A stretch of 64,000 nucleotides of DNA from Limnohabitans sp. Rim11 (GCF_001269365.1 NZ_CXOM01000004.1:62001-126000), one strand, 5' to 3'. Numbered from the stretch's first letter, positions 46,966 to 56,965 are shown. Notes: generated by a model from the letters alone, not told the origin. Translations and numbers: made by a program.

Positions 46966-48134
46966 AGTCTGGCCAGTCTTTGCAGGGCGGCATTCAGGGT
47001 CTCGTCTTTTTTGGCAAAGCAAAAACGGATGACGTTTTGATCAAAGCTGTTGCCATAAAACGCAGACATGGGAATGGCTGCCACCCCAACCTCTTGGGTG
47101 AGCCATTTGCAAAATTCTGACTCGCCCAAGTTTTTCTCGGGCACATTCAGTTCAGAGATGTCGACACACTGAAAGTAGGTGCCTTCGCCAGGCAACATTT
47201 TGAATTGGGTCTTTGCCAAACCCTCTCGGAACAAATCTCGTTTGCGCTGATAAAAAGCAGGTAAGTTCAGATAGGGGCTTGGGTCTTGCATGTACCTCGC
47301 CAAGCCATGTTGAACCGGTGTGTTGACAGTAAACACATTGAACTGATGTACCTTGCGAAACTCAACGGTCAGGGAAGCCGGTGCTGCCACAGTACCAACT
47401 TTCCAGCCTGTCACATGGTAAGTCTTGCCAAAGCTAGACACCACAAAGGCTCGAGCCGCCAAGCCAGGGTAGCTTGACGCGCTACAGTGTTTCAAATCTT
47501 GGTAAACCATGTGCTCGTAAACCTCATCGCTGATGAGCACAATGGAGGTGGGTGCCAAAATCTCTTGAAGCTTCAACATGTCTTCATGGCGCCAGACCAT
47601 GCCACTGGGGTTGTGCGGCGAATTGATCAGAATAGCCCGCGTGTGCGAACTGATGGCGGCCTGAATTTTGTCAAAGTCTGGCCTAAAAGTACCCGGCGTT
47701 AGGGGCACCCTCACCACCACGCCGCCCGCCATGTCAATGTTGGGCACGTAGCAGTCGTAACAAGGCTCCAGCACAATCACTTCGTCGCCAGGGTGAACCA
47801 CCGCCAGCATGATGGTTAGCAGGGCTTGTGTGGCGCCAGCTGTGATGGTTATTTCTGTGTTGGGGTCGTATTGACGACCATAGAGTTTGTTAATTTTTTC
47901 GGCAACAGCTTGGCGCAAAGGGGCAACGCCAGGCATGGGCGGGTATTGGTTCAAATTCTCGTGCATGGCTGCCGAGACATCTGCCACCAACTTGGGATCG
48001 CATTCGAAGTCTGGAAATCCCTGTCCCAAATTGACGGCGCCAGACTCAGCGGCCAAGGCAGACATGACTGAAAAAATGGTGGTCCCCATGTTGGGGTGTT
48101 TTGAAATTAGTGGGGGCGTCATCGCGTCGCTCAT
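46962..48134 (-). CDS. Class I/II aminotransferase (YbdL/methionine-aminotransferase-like)
   Basis: The product of about 390 residues starts [22 protein letters not shown]. It has [10 protein letters not shown], the substrate-binding block [10 protein letters not shown] and the PLP lysine in [15 protein letters not shown], as in the kynurenine/methionine (YbdL) aminotransferase branch. Substrate is not certain. I use the ATG at 48134 because upstream 48164 would overlap the regulator and add unconserved residues. It is downstream of the CysB-family gene on the same strand. Confidence 0.9.
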   Translation of the reverse strand: MSDAMTPPLISKHPNMGTTIFSVMSALAAESGAVNLGQGFPDFECDPKLVADVSAAMHENLNQYPPMPGVAPLRQAVAEKINKLYGRQYDPNTEITITAGATQALLTIMLAVVHPGDEVIVLEPCYDCYVPNIDMAGGVVVRVPLTPGTFRPDFDKIQAAISSHTRAILINSPHNPSGMVWRHEDMLKLQEILAPTSIVLISDEVYEHMVYQDLKHCSASSYPGLAARAFVVSSFGKTYHVTGWKVGTVAAPASLTVEFRKVHQFNVFTVNTPVQHGLARYMQDPSPYLNLPAFYQRKRDLFREGLAKTQFKMLPGEGTYFQCVDISELNVPEKNLGESEFCKWLTQEVGVAAIPMSAFYGNSFDQNVIRFCFAKKDETLNAALQRLARL

Positions 48135-48141
48135 AGATATC

Positions 48142-49083
48142 TCACAACTCGTAGTCGTTGACATGGCCTGTCATGGCTTTGGCGACCAAGGCAGCAGTAA
48201 GCCTGTCGCTTAACAGTTCTGCAAATTGGTACACAAAATTTCGAAGGTAAGCACCGCGCTTGAACGCCACGCGTGCTACATTTTTGCCGAGCAAGTTGCC
48301 CAAAGGTATGGCGACCAAATCTCCTACCGGATCGTCTTTCATGGCCATCTCGGCCACGATGCCAACGCCCAAGCCCAATCGAACATAGGTCTTGATCACA
48401 TCGGAATCAATGGCTTCAAGCGCAATGCGCGGGTGCAATTTTTTATTGGCAAATGCCGTGTCAATGCGCGTACGGCCCGTAAAAGAAGGGTGGTAGGTAA
48501 TGAGTGGTTCTTTGGCAATGTCTTCAAGGTGCAAATGTTTTTTGCGCGCCAAGGGATGGTCTGGCGCCACAACCAACATGTGTTGCCATTCGTAGCAGGG
48601 CAGTGTAACCAAATCTTCGTACTCGGCCAAAGATTCCGTGGCCATGCCAATTTCTGCTGTGTCGTCCATGAGCATGCGGGCTACTTGGTCGGGGGAGCCT
48701 TGGTGCAAACTGATGTTGACGTGTGGGTAAATCTCTCGAAGCTTTGCGACCGGCACAGGCAGCACATAGCGGGCTTGGGTGTGCGTGGTGGCAATCGACA
48801 AAGTGCCGTTGTTCTGAGCGCTGTACTGCTCGCCAATGCGTTTTAAATTGCCAATTTCACGCATGATGACTTCGATGCTTTTTAAAACGTGCTGGCCGGG
48901 TTCGGTGATTCTTTTCAGTCGCTTGCCATGGCGCGCAAAGATATCGATGCCCAACTCTTGTTCCAATTCAATGATGGCTTTGGAGACGCCGGGCTGAGAG
49001 GTGTGAAGCGCTTTGGCCGCTTCGGTCAAATTGAGATTTCGACGCGCCGCCTCTTGGACGAAGCGGAACTGGTGTAAGTTCAT
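48142..49083 (-). CDS. CysB-family LysR-type transcriptional regulator
   Basis: The 313-residue protein begins MNLHQFRFVQEAARRNLNLTEAAKALHTSQPGVSKAIIELE, a LysR helix-turn-helix of the CysB/Cbl type. The effector domain carries ATTHTQARYVLP and ITYHPSFTGRTRIDTAF, seen in CysB proteins that sense O-acetylserine or thiosulfate. It likely controls sulfur assimilation genes. A dyad just upstream could be its own operator. It is transcribed from the side of the chelatase gene. Confidence 0.92.
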   Translation of the reverse strand: MNLHQFRFVQEAARRNLNLTEAAKALHTSQPGVSKAIIELEQELGIDIFARHGKRLKRITEPGQHVLKSIEVIMREIGNLKRIGEQYSAQNNGTLSIATTHTQARYVLPVPVAKLREIYPHVNISLHQGSPDQVARMLMDDTAEIGMATESLAEYEDLVTLPCYEWQHMLVVAPDHPLARKKHLHLEDIAKEPLITYHPSFTGRTRIDTAFANKKLHPRIALEAIDSDVIKTYVRLGLGVGIVAEMAMKDDPVGDLVAIPLGNLLGKNVARVAFKRGAYLRNFVYQFAELLSDRLTAALVAKAMTGHVNDYEL

Positions 49084-49086
49084 ATC

Positions 49087-49113
49087 AATAAACCCTATAA
49101 GTTGGGGTTTATT
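49087..49113 (-). promoter_or_regulatory. 9-bp inverted repeat directly upstream of the CysB-like gene
   Basis: AATAAACCC (49087-49095) and GGGTTTATT (49105-49113) form a perfect dyad with a 9-base loop, 4-30 bases before the LysR ATG. This resembles an autoregulatory LysR-type site, but on the mRNA it would also form a hairpin next to the ribosome-binding site. Confidence 0.5.
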
Positions 49114-49118
49114 ATGCC

Positions 49119-49505
49119 TTACAGATCTATAGATTTGAGTGCAATCTGGGCCATGGCCAGTGTCAGGCTGGGCTCTTCGCCAATGGCACGCCGCAAATCA
49201 AATTCAATGTGGGGATAGTCTGCTTCAAGCTGTTTCATCAGCTCGGGCAAATCTTCTCGAGCGTGTTTGCCAATGCCTAAGAACATGGGCACGACCGCTA
49301 TGTGGGACAAGCCCGAGTCAGAAAGAGTCTTGACGCAAGTGGGCAGGTCTGGCGTGGTGAGTTCCAAAAACGCGCACATCACTTGGGTTTGGGGTGAAAG
49401 GGCTTGAATTTGCTTGGCCACGGCTTCAATGGGCAAACGCCAAAGCGGATCTCTAGAGCCGTGAGCAAATAAAACGATGCCTTGTTGAGCCTGTGATGCG
49501 TTCAT
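49119..49505 (-). CDS. cbiX: Sirohydrochlorin chelatase-like protein (CbiX/SirB family)
   Basis: The 128-residue single-domain protein starts MNASQAQQGIVLFAHGSRDPLW; the chelatase His is in FAHGSRDP. VVPMFLGIGKHAREDLPELM supplies the second conserved His. Such short forms insert Fe2+ or Co2+ into sirohydrochlorin to make sirohaem or cobalamin. Position upstream of a CysB-type regulator fits sulfite reductase sirohaem supply. Confidence 0.9.
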   Translation of the reverse strand: MNASQAQQGIVLFAHGSRDPLWRLPIEAVAKQIQALSPQTQVMCAFLELTTPDLPTCVKTLSDSGLSHIAVVPMFLGIGKHAREDLPELMKQLEADYPHIEFDLRRAIGEEPSLTLAMAQIALKSIDL

Positions 49506-49511
49506 ATTGAA

Positions 49512-50618
49512 TTACTGCCGGATGACGAGCCAGCCAAATGTTGCCAAAGAAACCAGGCTGTAGATGATGGCAGGCGCTGCGGCAGTGAGCCAAGGTTGCC
49601 AATTTTGCAAATTGCCCATGAAGCCAAAGACGTTGTTGAGCAAATAAAAGCTGATGCCTGCCATCACGCCTCCGAACACATAGCCCGCAATGTTGCCAGA
49701 CCTGAAATGCAAATAAGCAAACGGCAAAGCAAGTGTCAACATGACCCAGCAGCTGAGTGGGTAAAAAACTTTTCGCCAGAACTCAATTTCATAACGTTGT
49801 GCGTTTTGGCCGTTGGCCGCCAAGTGACGCATGTATTGAAAAAGATCGATCGTTTTCATTCTGTCTGGACTTAGAAGGGCGGCACTCACCATTTCGGAGG
49901 TCAGTTCAGTCTTCCATTCCCATGTCGGTAAATTCAAAATTTCAATGCGCGAGACATCGTTGGACTTGAGGTGAAAGACACGTCGATCAACTGCGTTCAA
50001 CTGCCATGTGCCTTCACTGCCAATGTGGCCGTTAGAGGCTGAGGTGATAGAAACAATGCGCCCATCACTGTCAAACTCATTGATGCGTATACCTTCAGGC
50101 TGCCCCTGACTGCTCAATGCACGCACATTGACCGCAAATTGAGAATTGGCTTGCTTCTCGCGCAACCATGCGCCGGTTTGCCCTACCGTGATCTGACCTT
50201 GGTAACGGGCCTTTAGAAGTTGCGCTTGCTTGTCAGACCAAGGCGATATGTAGTCACCAAAAATGAATGTGACAAAGACAAAAATCAAACCCAACTGAAA
50301 CAATGAACCCAAAGCGCGCCAGGGTCCTAAGCCACCCGTTCGCAAAATGGTGAATTCAGAACTTTGCGCAAATCTGGCCATCACATAGATGGAGCCAATC
50401 AAGACAGAGATGGGTAGCAGCTCATACAAATGACTGGGAATGAGAAAACCCACATACATCAAGGCATGTTGAAATTGATAACCCTGCATTCTGTTTTTGC
50501 TCAATGCTTGGAGTTGATCGACCAAGTCAAAGAATACAAACAAGGCTAAAAAGCCAATGGCCACAAAGCTCACTGAGCGAATAATTTCGCCATGAATAAG
50601 GCGTCGTATGGTTTTCAT
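49512..50618 (-). CDS. lptG: LPS export permease LptG
   Basis: The 368-residue YjgP/YjgQ family membrane protein has N- and C-terminal helix bundles and a periplasmic beta-jellyroll between. Motifs include SHLYELLPISVLIGSIYVMARFAQSSEFTILRTGGLGP and the C-terminal IAGYVFGGVMAGISFYLLNNVFGFMG. It partners LptF in the LptB2FG complex extracting LPS from the inner membrane. It overlaps lptF by 4 bases. Confidence 0.95.
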   Translation of the reverse strand: MKTIRRLIHGEIIRSVSFVAIGFLALFVFFDLVDQLQALSKNRMQGYQFQHALMYVGFLIPSHLYELLPISVLIGSIYVMARFAQSSEFTILRTGGLGPWRALGSLFQLGLIFVFVTFIFGDYISPWSDKQAQLLKARYQGQITVGQTGAWLREKQANSQFAVNVRALSSQGQPEGIRINEFDSDGRIVSITSASNGHIGSEGTWQLNAVDRRVFHLKSNDVSRIEILNLPTWEWKTELTSEMVSAALLSPDRMKTIDLFQYMRHLAANGQNAQRYEIEFWRKVFYPLSCWVMLTLALPFAYLHFRSGNIAGYVFGGVMAGISFYLLNNVFGFMGNLQNWQPWLTAAAPAIIYSLVSLATFGWLVIRQ

Positions 50619-51727
50619 GCGTTGGCTGCCTTATTGTGAGTTATTGCCAAAGGCAGCAAGTTACGCCAAGAGAGATTTAAATGGCGAATCATTAACCATA
50701 AAAGGCCAAAAGCGAAAGCCACTCCATGGAGACTGAGCGTATAAACAGGCATCGTTATTTTTCCAGCTGCAATCCAGTTTTGACCTACGTTGACCATGTT
50801 GTAGTAACCCACAAAGCAAAACAAAGCCAAAGCCAAGTTGTAGCTTTTGCCTACGCGAGGGTTGACGCTGGCCACGGCCAAGCCAATCAACAATAAATTG
50901 AAAGCAGCCAATGCCAAGCCCAGACGCCAAGAGAGTTCGGCTAGGTTGATGGCAGTTGGATTTTTCAGAAGGTCTATCGAACTGAGGGTGCGACTTTGCA
51001 TTTCACTCATCGCATATTTTGAGGAGGGATCGATCAGCAGTTGGTAGTCTTTGAACTCGGTGATGCGAATCTCGCCTGTGTTGAGGTTTTTCAGCATTTG
51101 CTGTCCCTGCTGCAGGTTCAAAAATCGTTCGCCATCTTTGATTTCAATTCGGCCTTGCTGTGCGGTCGTGATGCTTTCATATTGACCATCGACACTGGAC
51201 ACAAAGACATTGCGACCTGTCTGATTGTTCGGCGTGTCTTTGTCTATAAAAAAGACTCGCTTCCCACCAGAAGATTCCTGAAATTGACCCGGTGCAACCC
51301 GCTCAATGTCATTGCGCCGCTCATAGCGCTCACGCAGGTCTTGAATTTGCTTGTTACTCCAAGGCCAAACAAACAAAGCCAGTAAGGCAATCACAGCCAA
51401 GATGGGCCAAGCAAATTGAAAAAGAGGTTTGGAAAAGTTGGCCAAGCCCTTGCCGCTAGAAAACCAAATGACCATTTCGCTGTCGGCGTACATGCGGGAA
51501 AGGGTGGAGACAACCGCAATGAACAAGCTCAGGGTCAAAATGGTGGTGAGGTGGCCAAGCACGGTAAGCCCCATGACCCACATCACCTCGGAAGGATTGA
51601 CGCTGCCTCGGGTGGCTTGACCCAAAGTTCGGATCAAAATAATGGTCATCACGATGGTGGCCAAAACCACAACCGTGGCACCAAAACTTCGTGCCAAGTC
51701 TTTTCGAATGGAAGAATGGAATAACAT
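50615..51727 (-). CDS. lptF: LPS export permease LptF
   Basis: The 370-residue paralogue of LptG begins MLFHSSIRKDLARSFGATVVVLATIVMTIILIRTLGQAT and has the YADSEMVIWFSSGKGL coupling-helix region and a large periplasmic domain. Both subunits are full length. The start lies only 22 bases from the divergent pepA start, so promoters for the two must overlap the opposite coding regions or that short gap. Confidence 0.95.
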   Translation of the reverse strand: MLFHSSIRKDLARSFGATVVVLATIVMTIILIRTLGQATRGSVNPSEVMWVMGLTVLGHLTTILTLSLFIAVVSTLSRMYADSEMVIWFSSGKGLANFSKPLFQFAWPILAVIALLALFVWPWSNKQIQDLRERYERRNDIERVAPGQFQESSGGKRVFFIDKDTPNNQTGRNVFVSSVDGQYESITTAQQGRIEIKDGERFLNLQQGQQMLKNLNTGEIRITEFKDYQLLIDPSSKYAMSEMQSRTLSSIDLLKNPTAINLAELSWRLGLALAAFNLLLIGLAVASVNPRVGKSYNLALALFCFVGYYNMVNVGQNWIAAGKITMPVYTLSLHGVAFAFGLLWLMIRHLNLSWRNLLPLAITHNKAANA

Positions 51728-51749
51728 TGCGGCTTAGGAGACACCCATT

Positions 51750-53204
51750 ATGAACTTCGAATTAAAAACACTCTCATTGGCCGCAGCTGCCAAAACAACC
51801 ACAGACACCCTGATTGTCCTCATTTCTGAGCACTTTCAAGCAGGTAAAGACCCTCTTTCTGCACTGATTACCAAAGCCACCCAGGCCAAGGACTTTTCGG
51901 CCAAGGCCGGAAAATCTCTTCAAACTTATGCGCTACCTGGTATTTCTGCCAGCAAAACCATTCTGCTGGGTGTGGGCGAGGGCAGGGCTGCGGACATTAA
52001 GTCGGCGGTATCGAGTGCCATGGGCAGCCTCAAATCAGCCGAAACAGCCAAGGCTGTGTTGGCTTTTGCAGGTCCCGTCAGTGCTGCACAGTTGCATGCG
52101 GCTGTTTTGACTGTGGCTGATAGCACGTATGTCTATGGCGCCACTTATTCAAAACCGAAACTTCGCAAATTGACGCAAGTGACCCTGGGTGTTGAGTCCT
52201 CAAACCAAGGGTTGAAAGATGCTTTTGCATCTTCCGTGGCCATTGTTCAGGGCATTGAAATGGCCAAAGAGTGGGCCAATCGGCCTGCCAACCATGCCAC
52301 CCCCACCATGTTGGGCAAAGCAGCGCAGGGCTTGGCCAAAACAGCTGGCATCTCTTGCGAGGTCTTGGGACCCAAAGAAGTGGCCAAGTTGGGCATGGGT
52401 TCTTTCATGTCGGTGGCCCAAGGTTCTGCAGAACCCTTGAGATTCATTGTTTTGAAATACCAAGGCGCAGCCAAATCAGAAGCACCTGTGGTCTTGGTGG
52501 GCAAAGGCATCACCTTTGACACAGGCGGTATTTCTATCAAGCCCGCAGCCGAAATGGACGAAATGAAATTCGACATGGGCGGTGCGGCCAGCGTTCTGGG
52601 CGTCTTTAAATCATTGAGTTTGCTCAAACCCAAACTCAATGTGGTGGGCCTCATTCCCGCTTGTGAAAACATGCCCGATGGTTTGGCGGTTAAGCCTGGT
52701 GATGTGGTGACCAGCATGAGTGGTCAAACCATTGAAATCTTAAACACCGATGCCGAAGGTCGCCTGATTTTGTGCGATGCCCTCACTTACGCCGAGCGTT
52801 TCAAACCCAAAGCCGTCATTGACATTGCCACTCTCACAGGCGCCTGCGTCATTGCGCTTGGCGCCATTCGCACAGGCATGTTCGCCACAGAGGATTCATT
52901 GGCCGAGGCGCTCCAAAAGGCAGGCAATGACGCCATGGACCTGTGCTGGCGAATGCCTTTGGACGATGAATATGCAGAGTCATTGAAGTCCAATTTTGCA
53001 GACGTTGGCAATGTGGGTGGGCGTGCAGGGGGCGCCATCACTGCGGCCAAATTCCTTCACCGCTTTGCGCAAAAGTACCCATGGGCCCATTTGGACATTG
53101 CTGGCACCGCTTGGAAGGGTGGCGCGGCAAAAGGCGCAACCGGCCGACCCGTCGGTTTGTTGTTGCAGTATCTGTTGTCTCAGCAAGTCAGCGCCAAAAA
53201 ATAA
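51750..53204 (+). CDS. pepA: Leucyl aminopeptidase PepA
   Basis: The 484-residue M17 enzyme has the metal-binding GKGITFDTGGISIKPAAEMDEMKFDMGGAA region and the NTDAEGRL signature. It removes N-terminal residues from peptides using two metal ions; in some bacteria PepA also binds DNA. It is head-to-head with lptF and overlaps holC by one base. Confidence 0.96.
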   Translation: MNFELKTLSLAAAAKTTTDTLIVLISEHFQAGKDPLSALITKATQAKDFSAKAGKSLQTYALPGISASKTILLGVGEGRAADIKSAVSSAMGSLKSAETAKAVLAFAGPVSAAQLHAAVLTVADSTYVYGATYSKPKLRKLTQVTLGVESSNQGLKDAFASSVAIVQGIEMAKEWANRPANHATPTMLGKAAQGLAKTAGISCEVLGPKEVAKLGMGSFMSVAQGSAEPLRFIVLKYQGAAKSEAPVVLVGKGITFDTGGISIKPAAEMDEMKFDMGGAASVLGVFKSLSLLKPKLNVVGLIPACENMPDGLAVKPGDVVTSMSGQTIEILNTDAEGRLILCDALTYAERFKPKAVIDIATLTGACVIALGAIRTGMFATEDSLAEALQKAGNDAMDLCWRMPLDDEYAESLKSNFADVGNVGGRAGGAITAAKFLHRFAQKYPWAHLDIAGTAWKGGAAKGATGRPVGLLLQYLLSQQVSAKK

Positions 53205-53635
53205 TGGTGCAGGTGGATTTTCATTTCAATGCGCCCGAAAAATGGGGCTATGTTTGCAGACTGCTTCGTAAAATTAGTGGTCAAGGCAAGCGAACTGGTG
53301 TTTGTGGCCCTGATGATGCTTTGCAAACGCTTCACCTAAGTCTATGGCAATTAAATCCTGCAGACTTTGTCACACATTGTTGGGTCACCGACGAAGCAAA
53401 GCTTTTAAGTCGCTCCAGTATTATTTTGGCGCCAGAATGGTCCTCACTTTCTGCAGGGTCGCGCTTGGATGTCGCTCTCAATTTGCATCACGAAGCGCCC
53501 CTCGATTTGGGGTCCACGGGTCGCTTGGTCGAGGTTGTTGGCCCCGAGGAGTTCGACAAAACCAGTGCAAGATTGCGTTGGAAACATTACACAAAACAGG
53601 GATTTACCATTAATCGCTATGACTTGTCTGCCTAG
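53204..53635 (+). CDS. holC: DNA polymerase III chi subunit HolC
   Basis: The 143-residue protein starts MVQVDFHFNAPEKWGYVCRL and matches HolC, including LWQLNPADFVTHC and the ending HYTKQGFTINRYDLSA. Chi binds SSB and links it to the clamp loader via psi. The ATG shares its A with the pepA TAA (TAATG), as in other betaproteobacteria. Confidence 0.9.
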   Translation: MVQVDFHFNAPEKWGYVCRLLRKISGQGKRTGVCGPDDALQTLHLSLWQLNPADFVTHCWVTDEAKLLSRSSIILAPEWSSLSAGSRLDVALNLHHEAPLDLGSTGRLVEVVGPEEFDKTSARLRWKHYTKQGFTINRYDLSA

Positions 53636-53704
53636 GCGATTTAAATTACATTAAATTGTTAGTTTGTTTTTTTTGGATCGAACTTTTTTATCATGGAGTT
53701 TTCA

Positions 53705-54868
53705 ATGAATTTGTCTTCCCTTAAGTCCCCTCTGACCGCAGTTGCAGTTGCTGCTGTTGCCTTGACCCTCGTTGCCTGCGGCAAGAAGGCAGATGATGTT
53801 CAGGTTGTCAAAATTGGTCACGTTGGCCCAACCAGCGGCGCTATTGCACACTTGGGCAAGGACAATGAAAACGGCGCCAAAATGGCCATTGAAGAACTCA
53901 ATGCCGCTGGCATCAAATTGGGCGGCAAAGCTGTTAAGTTTGAACTTTTAGCAGAAGATGACGGTGCTGATCCCAAGCAAGGTACGGCTGCAGCCCAAAA
54001 ACTGGTCGATGCCAAGGTCAATGGCGTCATTGGTCACCTCAACTCCGGTACCACCATTCCTGCTTCACAAATTTACAACGGTGCTGGTATTCCCCAGATT
54101 TCACCTTCCGCCACCAACCCCAAATACACACGCCAAGGCTATGCCGGTGCATTCCGTGTAGTGGCCGACGATGTTCACTTAGGCGGCACATTGGGCAAGT
54201 ACGCTGTTGAAACCCTTAAGGGCAAAAACATTGCGGTCATTGACGACCGCACAGCTTACGGCCAAGGCGTTGCTGAAGAGTTTGAAAAAGCGGTCAAGGC
54301 CGCTGGCGGCAATTTGGTGGGGCACGAGTTCACCACCGACAAGGCCTCCGATTTCAACTCCATTCTGACCACGCTCAAAGGCAAGAAGCCTGACGTCATT
54401 TTCTTTGGCGGTATGGACGCCGTGGCAGGTCCTATGCTCAAGCAGATGAAGCAATTGGGCATCAACGCCAAGTTCATGGGTGGCGATGGCATCTGCACCA
54501 CAGAACTGGCCAAGTTGGCAGCCGATGGCATGAGCGACGACAACGTTTATTGTGCTGAAGCCGGTGGTGTTGAAGGCGAGCAAAAAGCAGGCATGGACAA
54601 ATTCCGCGCCGACTTCAAAACCAAGTTCAACGCCGATGTGCAGGTTTATGCACCTTACGTTTACGATGCCGTCAAAGTCATGGCCCAAGCCATGGTCAGC
54701 GCAGACTCTGCCGATCCAGCCAAGTACTTGCCCAAGCTCAAAGAAATTAGCTACAAGGGTGTGACAGGCAGCATTGCCTTTGACGAAAAAGGCGACATCA
54801 AAAACGGCGCTTTGACCCTGTACACCTTCAAGGGTGGCAAGCGTGAACAAATTGCTGTGGTTCGTTAA
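53705..54868 (+). CDS. Branched-chain amino acid ABC transporter substrate-binding protein
   Basis: The 387-residue protein (Leu/Ile/Val-binding fold) has a lipoprotein-like signal ending LTLVAC, then KIGHVGPTSGAIAHLGKDNENGAKMAIEELN, IGHLNSGTTIPASQIY and IDDRTAYGQGVAEEFEK. A GGAG at 53695 suits the ATG at 53705 better than that at 53693. No permease or ATPase genes are adjacent. It ends with a strong terminator shared with prlC. Confidence 0.93.
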   Translation: MNLSSLKSPLTAVAVAAVALTLVACGKKADDVQVVKIGHVGPTSGAIAHLGKDNENGAKMAIEELNAAGIKLGGKAVKFELLAEDDGADPKQGTAAAQKLVDAKVNGVIGHLNSGTTIPASQIYNGAGIPQISPSATNPKYTRQGYAGAFRVVADDVHLGGTLGKYAVETLKGKNIAVIDDRTAYGQGVAEEFEKAVKAAGGNLVGHEFTTDKASDFNSILTTLKGKKPDVIFFGGMDAVAGPMLKQMKQLGINAKFMGGDGICTTELAKLAADGMSDDNVYCAEAGGVEGEQKAGMDKFRADFKTKFNADVQVYAPYVYDAVKVMAQAMVSADSADPAKYLPKLKEISYKGVTGSIAFDEKGDIKNGALTLYTFKGGKREQIAVVR

Positions 54869-54884
54869 TTCACTCCAGCATCCG

Positions 54885-54911
54885 AAAACCCCGCCAAGGC
54901 GGGGTTTTTTT
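54885..54911. terminator. Bidirectional intrinsic terminator
   Basis: AAAACCCCGCC (54885-54895) pairs with GGCGGGGTTTT (54898-54908) around an AA, with a T-run of seven to 54911 and A-run on the other side, so it can serve both the binding-protein gene and convergent prlC. Confidence 0.92.
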
Positions 54912-54934
54912 ATGTCATTGCATTTGAAAAAAGT

Positions 54935-56965
54935 TTAATTGAGCCCGCGCTTGGTGAGAAGTGGCGTGACGGTAGGCTCGCGGCCTCTAAAGGCCACATA
55001 GGCTTGCATGGGATCCTGCCGGTTACCCGCAGCGTAAATGTGCTCGTACAGTTTGCTGGCAGGTTCTGGTGCAAACAAGTCGCCGGATTCCAAGAAGGCA
55101 TCAAAGCCATCAGCGTCCAACACCTCGGCCCACATGTACACATAGTAGGCAGAGGCATAGCTGTTAGAAGAGAACAGGTGAGAAAAATGAGGCAGCCTGT
55201 GACGCATGCCAATGGCCGGTGGCATTTGAATGGCCTGAAGTGTTTTGGCTTCGAACTGTTTGAAATCTAAATTGTTCAAATCGGTGGTTTCGTGCAGGTC
55301 CAAATCGACCAATGCCGAAGACACATATTCAACCGTGGTAAATCCTTGGTTGAAAGTTTGCGCATCCAAGATGCGCTTGAGCAAGGCATCTGGCATGGGT
55401 TCGCCAGTTTGAGCATGCGTGGCAAACTGCTTCAAAATTTGCGGCTGCATGAGCCAGTTCTCGTAAACCTGTGACGGAAACTCTACAAAATCGCGCAGCA
55501 CATTGGTCCCAGACAGGCGAGGGTACTTAACCTGCGACAACAAGCCATGCAAACCATGCCCAAACTCATGGAACAAAGTGCGTGCATCGTCCAGACTGAG
55601 AAGCGTGGGTTGACCCTCGGCTCCTTGTGAAAAATTGTTGTTGTTGACCACAATGGGTCGAACCGATTGCTTTAAGTGCATAGGGTCGCGGTAGGTGCTC
55701 ATCCAAGCGCCTGAGCGTTTGCTGCTTCTGGCAAAGTTATCGCTCAAAAATAAACCCAGGTGTTTGCCATGGGCGTCGGTCACTTCCCAACCCGTCACGG
55801 TGTCGTGGTATTTGGAAATATTGTTAACTTCTTTGAAGTTCAAATGGAAGAGTTTGTGAGCCACATAGAACATGGCCTCCATTAATTTGTGCAGTTGCAA
55901 ATAGGGCTTGATTTCAGCTTCGTTCAAGTCGTATTTTTCTTTGCGAACACGTTCTGTCCAGAAATGCCAGTCCCAAGCTTGCAGGTCCTCTAGGCCGGAA
56001 AGTTGTTTCAGGTCTTCTCGTTCTTGGAGTGCTTTCAATCTGGCGGGCGCCCAAACTTTCATGAGCAAATCTCTGGCCGCCTGTGCGCTGCCGGCCATGG
56101 TGTCGGCCAGGGCGTATTCCGAAAAATCTTTGTATCCCAACAGTTTGGCTTGTGCCAACCTGAGTTGCAAAATTTCTCGCATGATGGCTTCATTGTTGTG
56201 TGCGCCTTGGTTTTCGCCACGCTGGCACCATGCGGCCCAAAGTTTTTGGCGCAGATCGCGACGTTCTGAGAATGTCATGAATGGCGTCAGAGATGAACGC
56301 GACAGGGTAATCACATGCGCATTGTTTTCTGTCACGCCTCTGTCTTGCGCCATTTTTTTGGCTGCGCTCAGGACAAATTCTGGCAAGCCCTTAAGTTCAT
56401 CGTCCTGCGTCAGAATCAAACTGAACGAGGCTTCATCCGCCAATACATTTTGCGAGAATGTCGTAAACAGAGAGGCCAATTTTTCTGTGTATTCGGCAAA
56501 GCTGACACGGTCATGATCTTTCAGCTTGGCGCCAGCACGAACAAAATCAAGGTGGTACCTTTCTATCAAGCGAATACTTTCTGCATCAAGACCTAAGTGG
56601 TTTCGTTCTGCATGAATTTTTTCAATGCGCGCAAACAAGGGCCCATTGAGATAAAGCGCGGCAGAGTGCGCAGCCAATTGAGGTGCCATCACTCGCTCAA
56701 TTGCTTGAATTTCGGGGGATGTGTGCGAAGCGCTCAAATTGAAAAACACGGCTGATGTTTGATTCAATAACTCGCCACTGCCTTCTAAGGCCAACAAGGT
56801 ATTTTCAAATGTGGGCGCATCAGGACTGTTGGCAATGTGATCAATTTCCGCTTGATGGCGGTTTAAAGCCAGATCAAAAGCCTCAGAAAAATGCGAAGAC
56901 TGAATCTGCTCGAAGGGCGGCATTTCAAAAGGTGTGTTCCATTTTTCTAGCAGAGGGTTCATCAT
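54935..56965 (-). CDS. prlC: Oligopeptidase A (M3 metallopeptidase PrlC)
   Basis: The 676-residue enzyme carries the zincin motif HEFGH (about residue 465) in ARTLFHEFGHGLHGLLS, and the typical M3 N-terminal helical domain. It degrades cytoplasmic oligopeptides and signal peptides. It is a single leftward gene; the 183-base gap to the next gene holds the hairpin at 57065-57092. Confidence 0.95.
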   Translation of the reverse strand: MMNPLLEKWNTPFEMPPFEQIQSSHFSEAFDLALNRHQAEIDHIANSPDAPTFENTLLALEGSGELLNQTSAVFFNLSASHTSPEIQAIERVMAPQLAAHSAALYLNGPLFARIEKIHAERNHLGLDAESIRLIERYHLDFVRAGAKLKDHDRVSFAEYTEKLASLFTTFSQNVLADEASFSLILTQDDELKGLPEFVLSAAKKMAQDRGVTENNAHVITLSRSSLTPFMTFSERRDLRQKLWAAWCQRGENQGAHNNEAIMREILQLRLAQAKLLGYKDFSEYALADTMAGSAQAARDLLMKVWAPARLKALQEREDLKQLSGLEDLQAWDWHFWTERVRKEKYDLNEAEIKPYLQLHKLMEAMFYVAHKLFHLNFKEVNNISKYHDTVTGWEVTDAHGKHLGLFLSDNFARSSKRSGAWMSTYRDPMHLKQSVRPIVVNNNNFSQGAEGQPTLLSLDDARTLFHEFGHGLHGLLSQVKYPRLSGTNVLRDFVEFPSQVYENWLMQPQILKQFATHAQTGEPMPDALLKRILDAQTFNQGFTTVEYVSSALVDLDLHETTDLNNLDFKQFEAKTLQAIQMPPAIGMRHRLPHFSHLFSSNSYASAYYVYMWAEVLDADGFDAFLESGDLFAPEPASKLYEHIYAAGNRQDPMQAYVAFRGREPTVTPLLTKRGLN

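Noticed and set aside
53636..53692. Terminator after holC
   Set aside because: There is a T-rich run but no stable hairpin before it.
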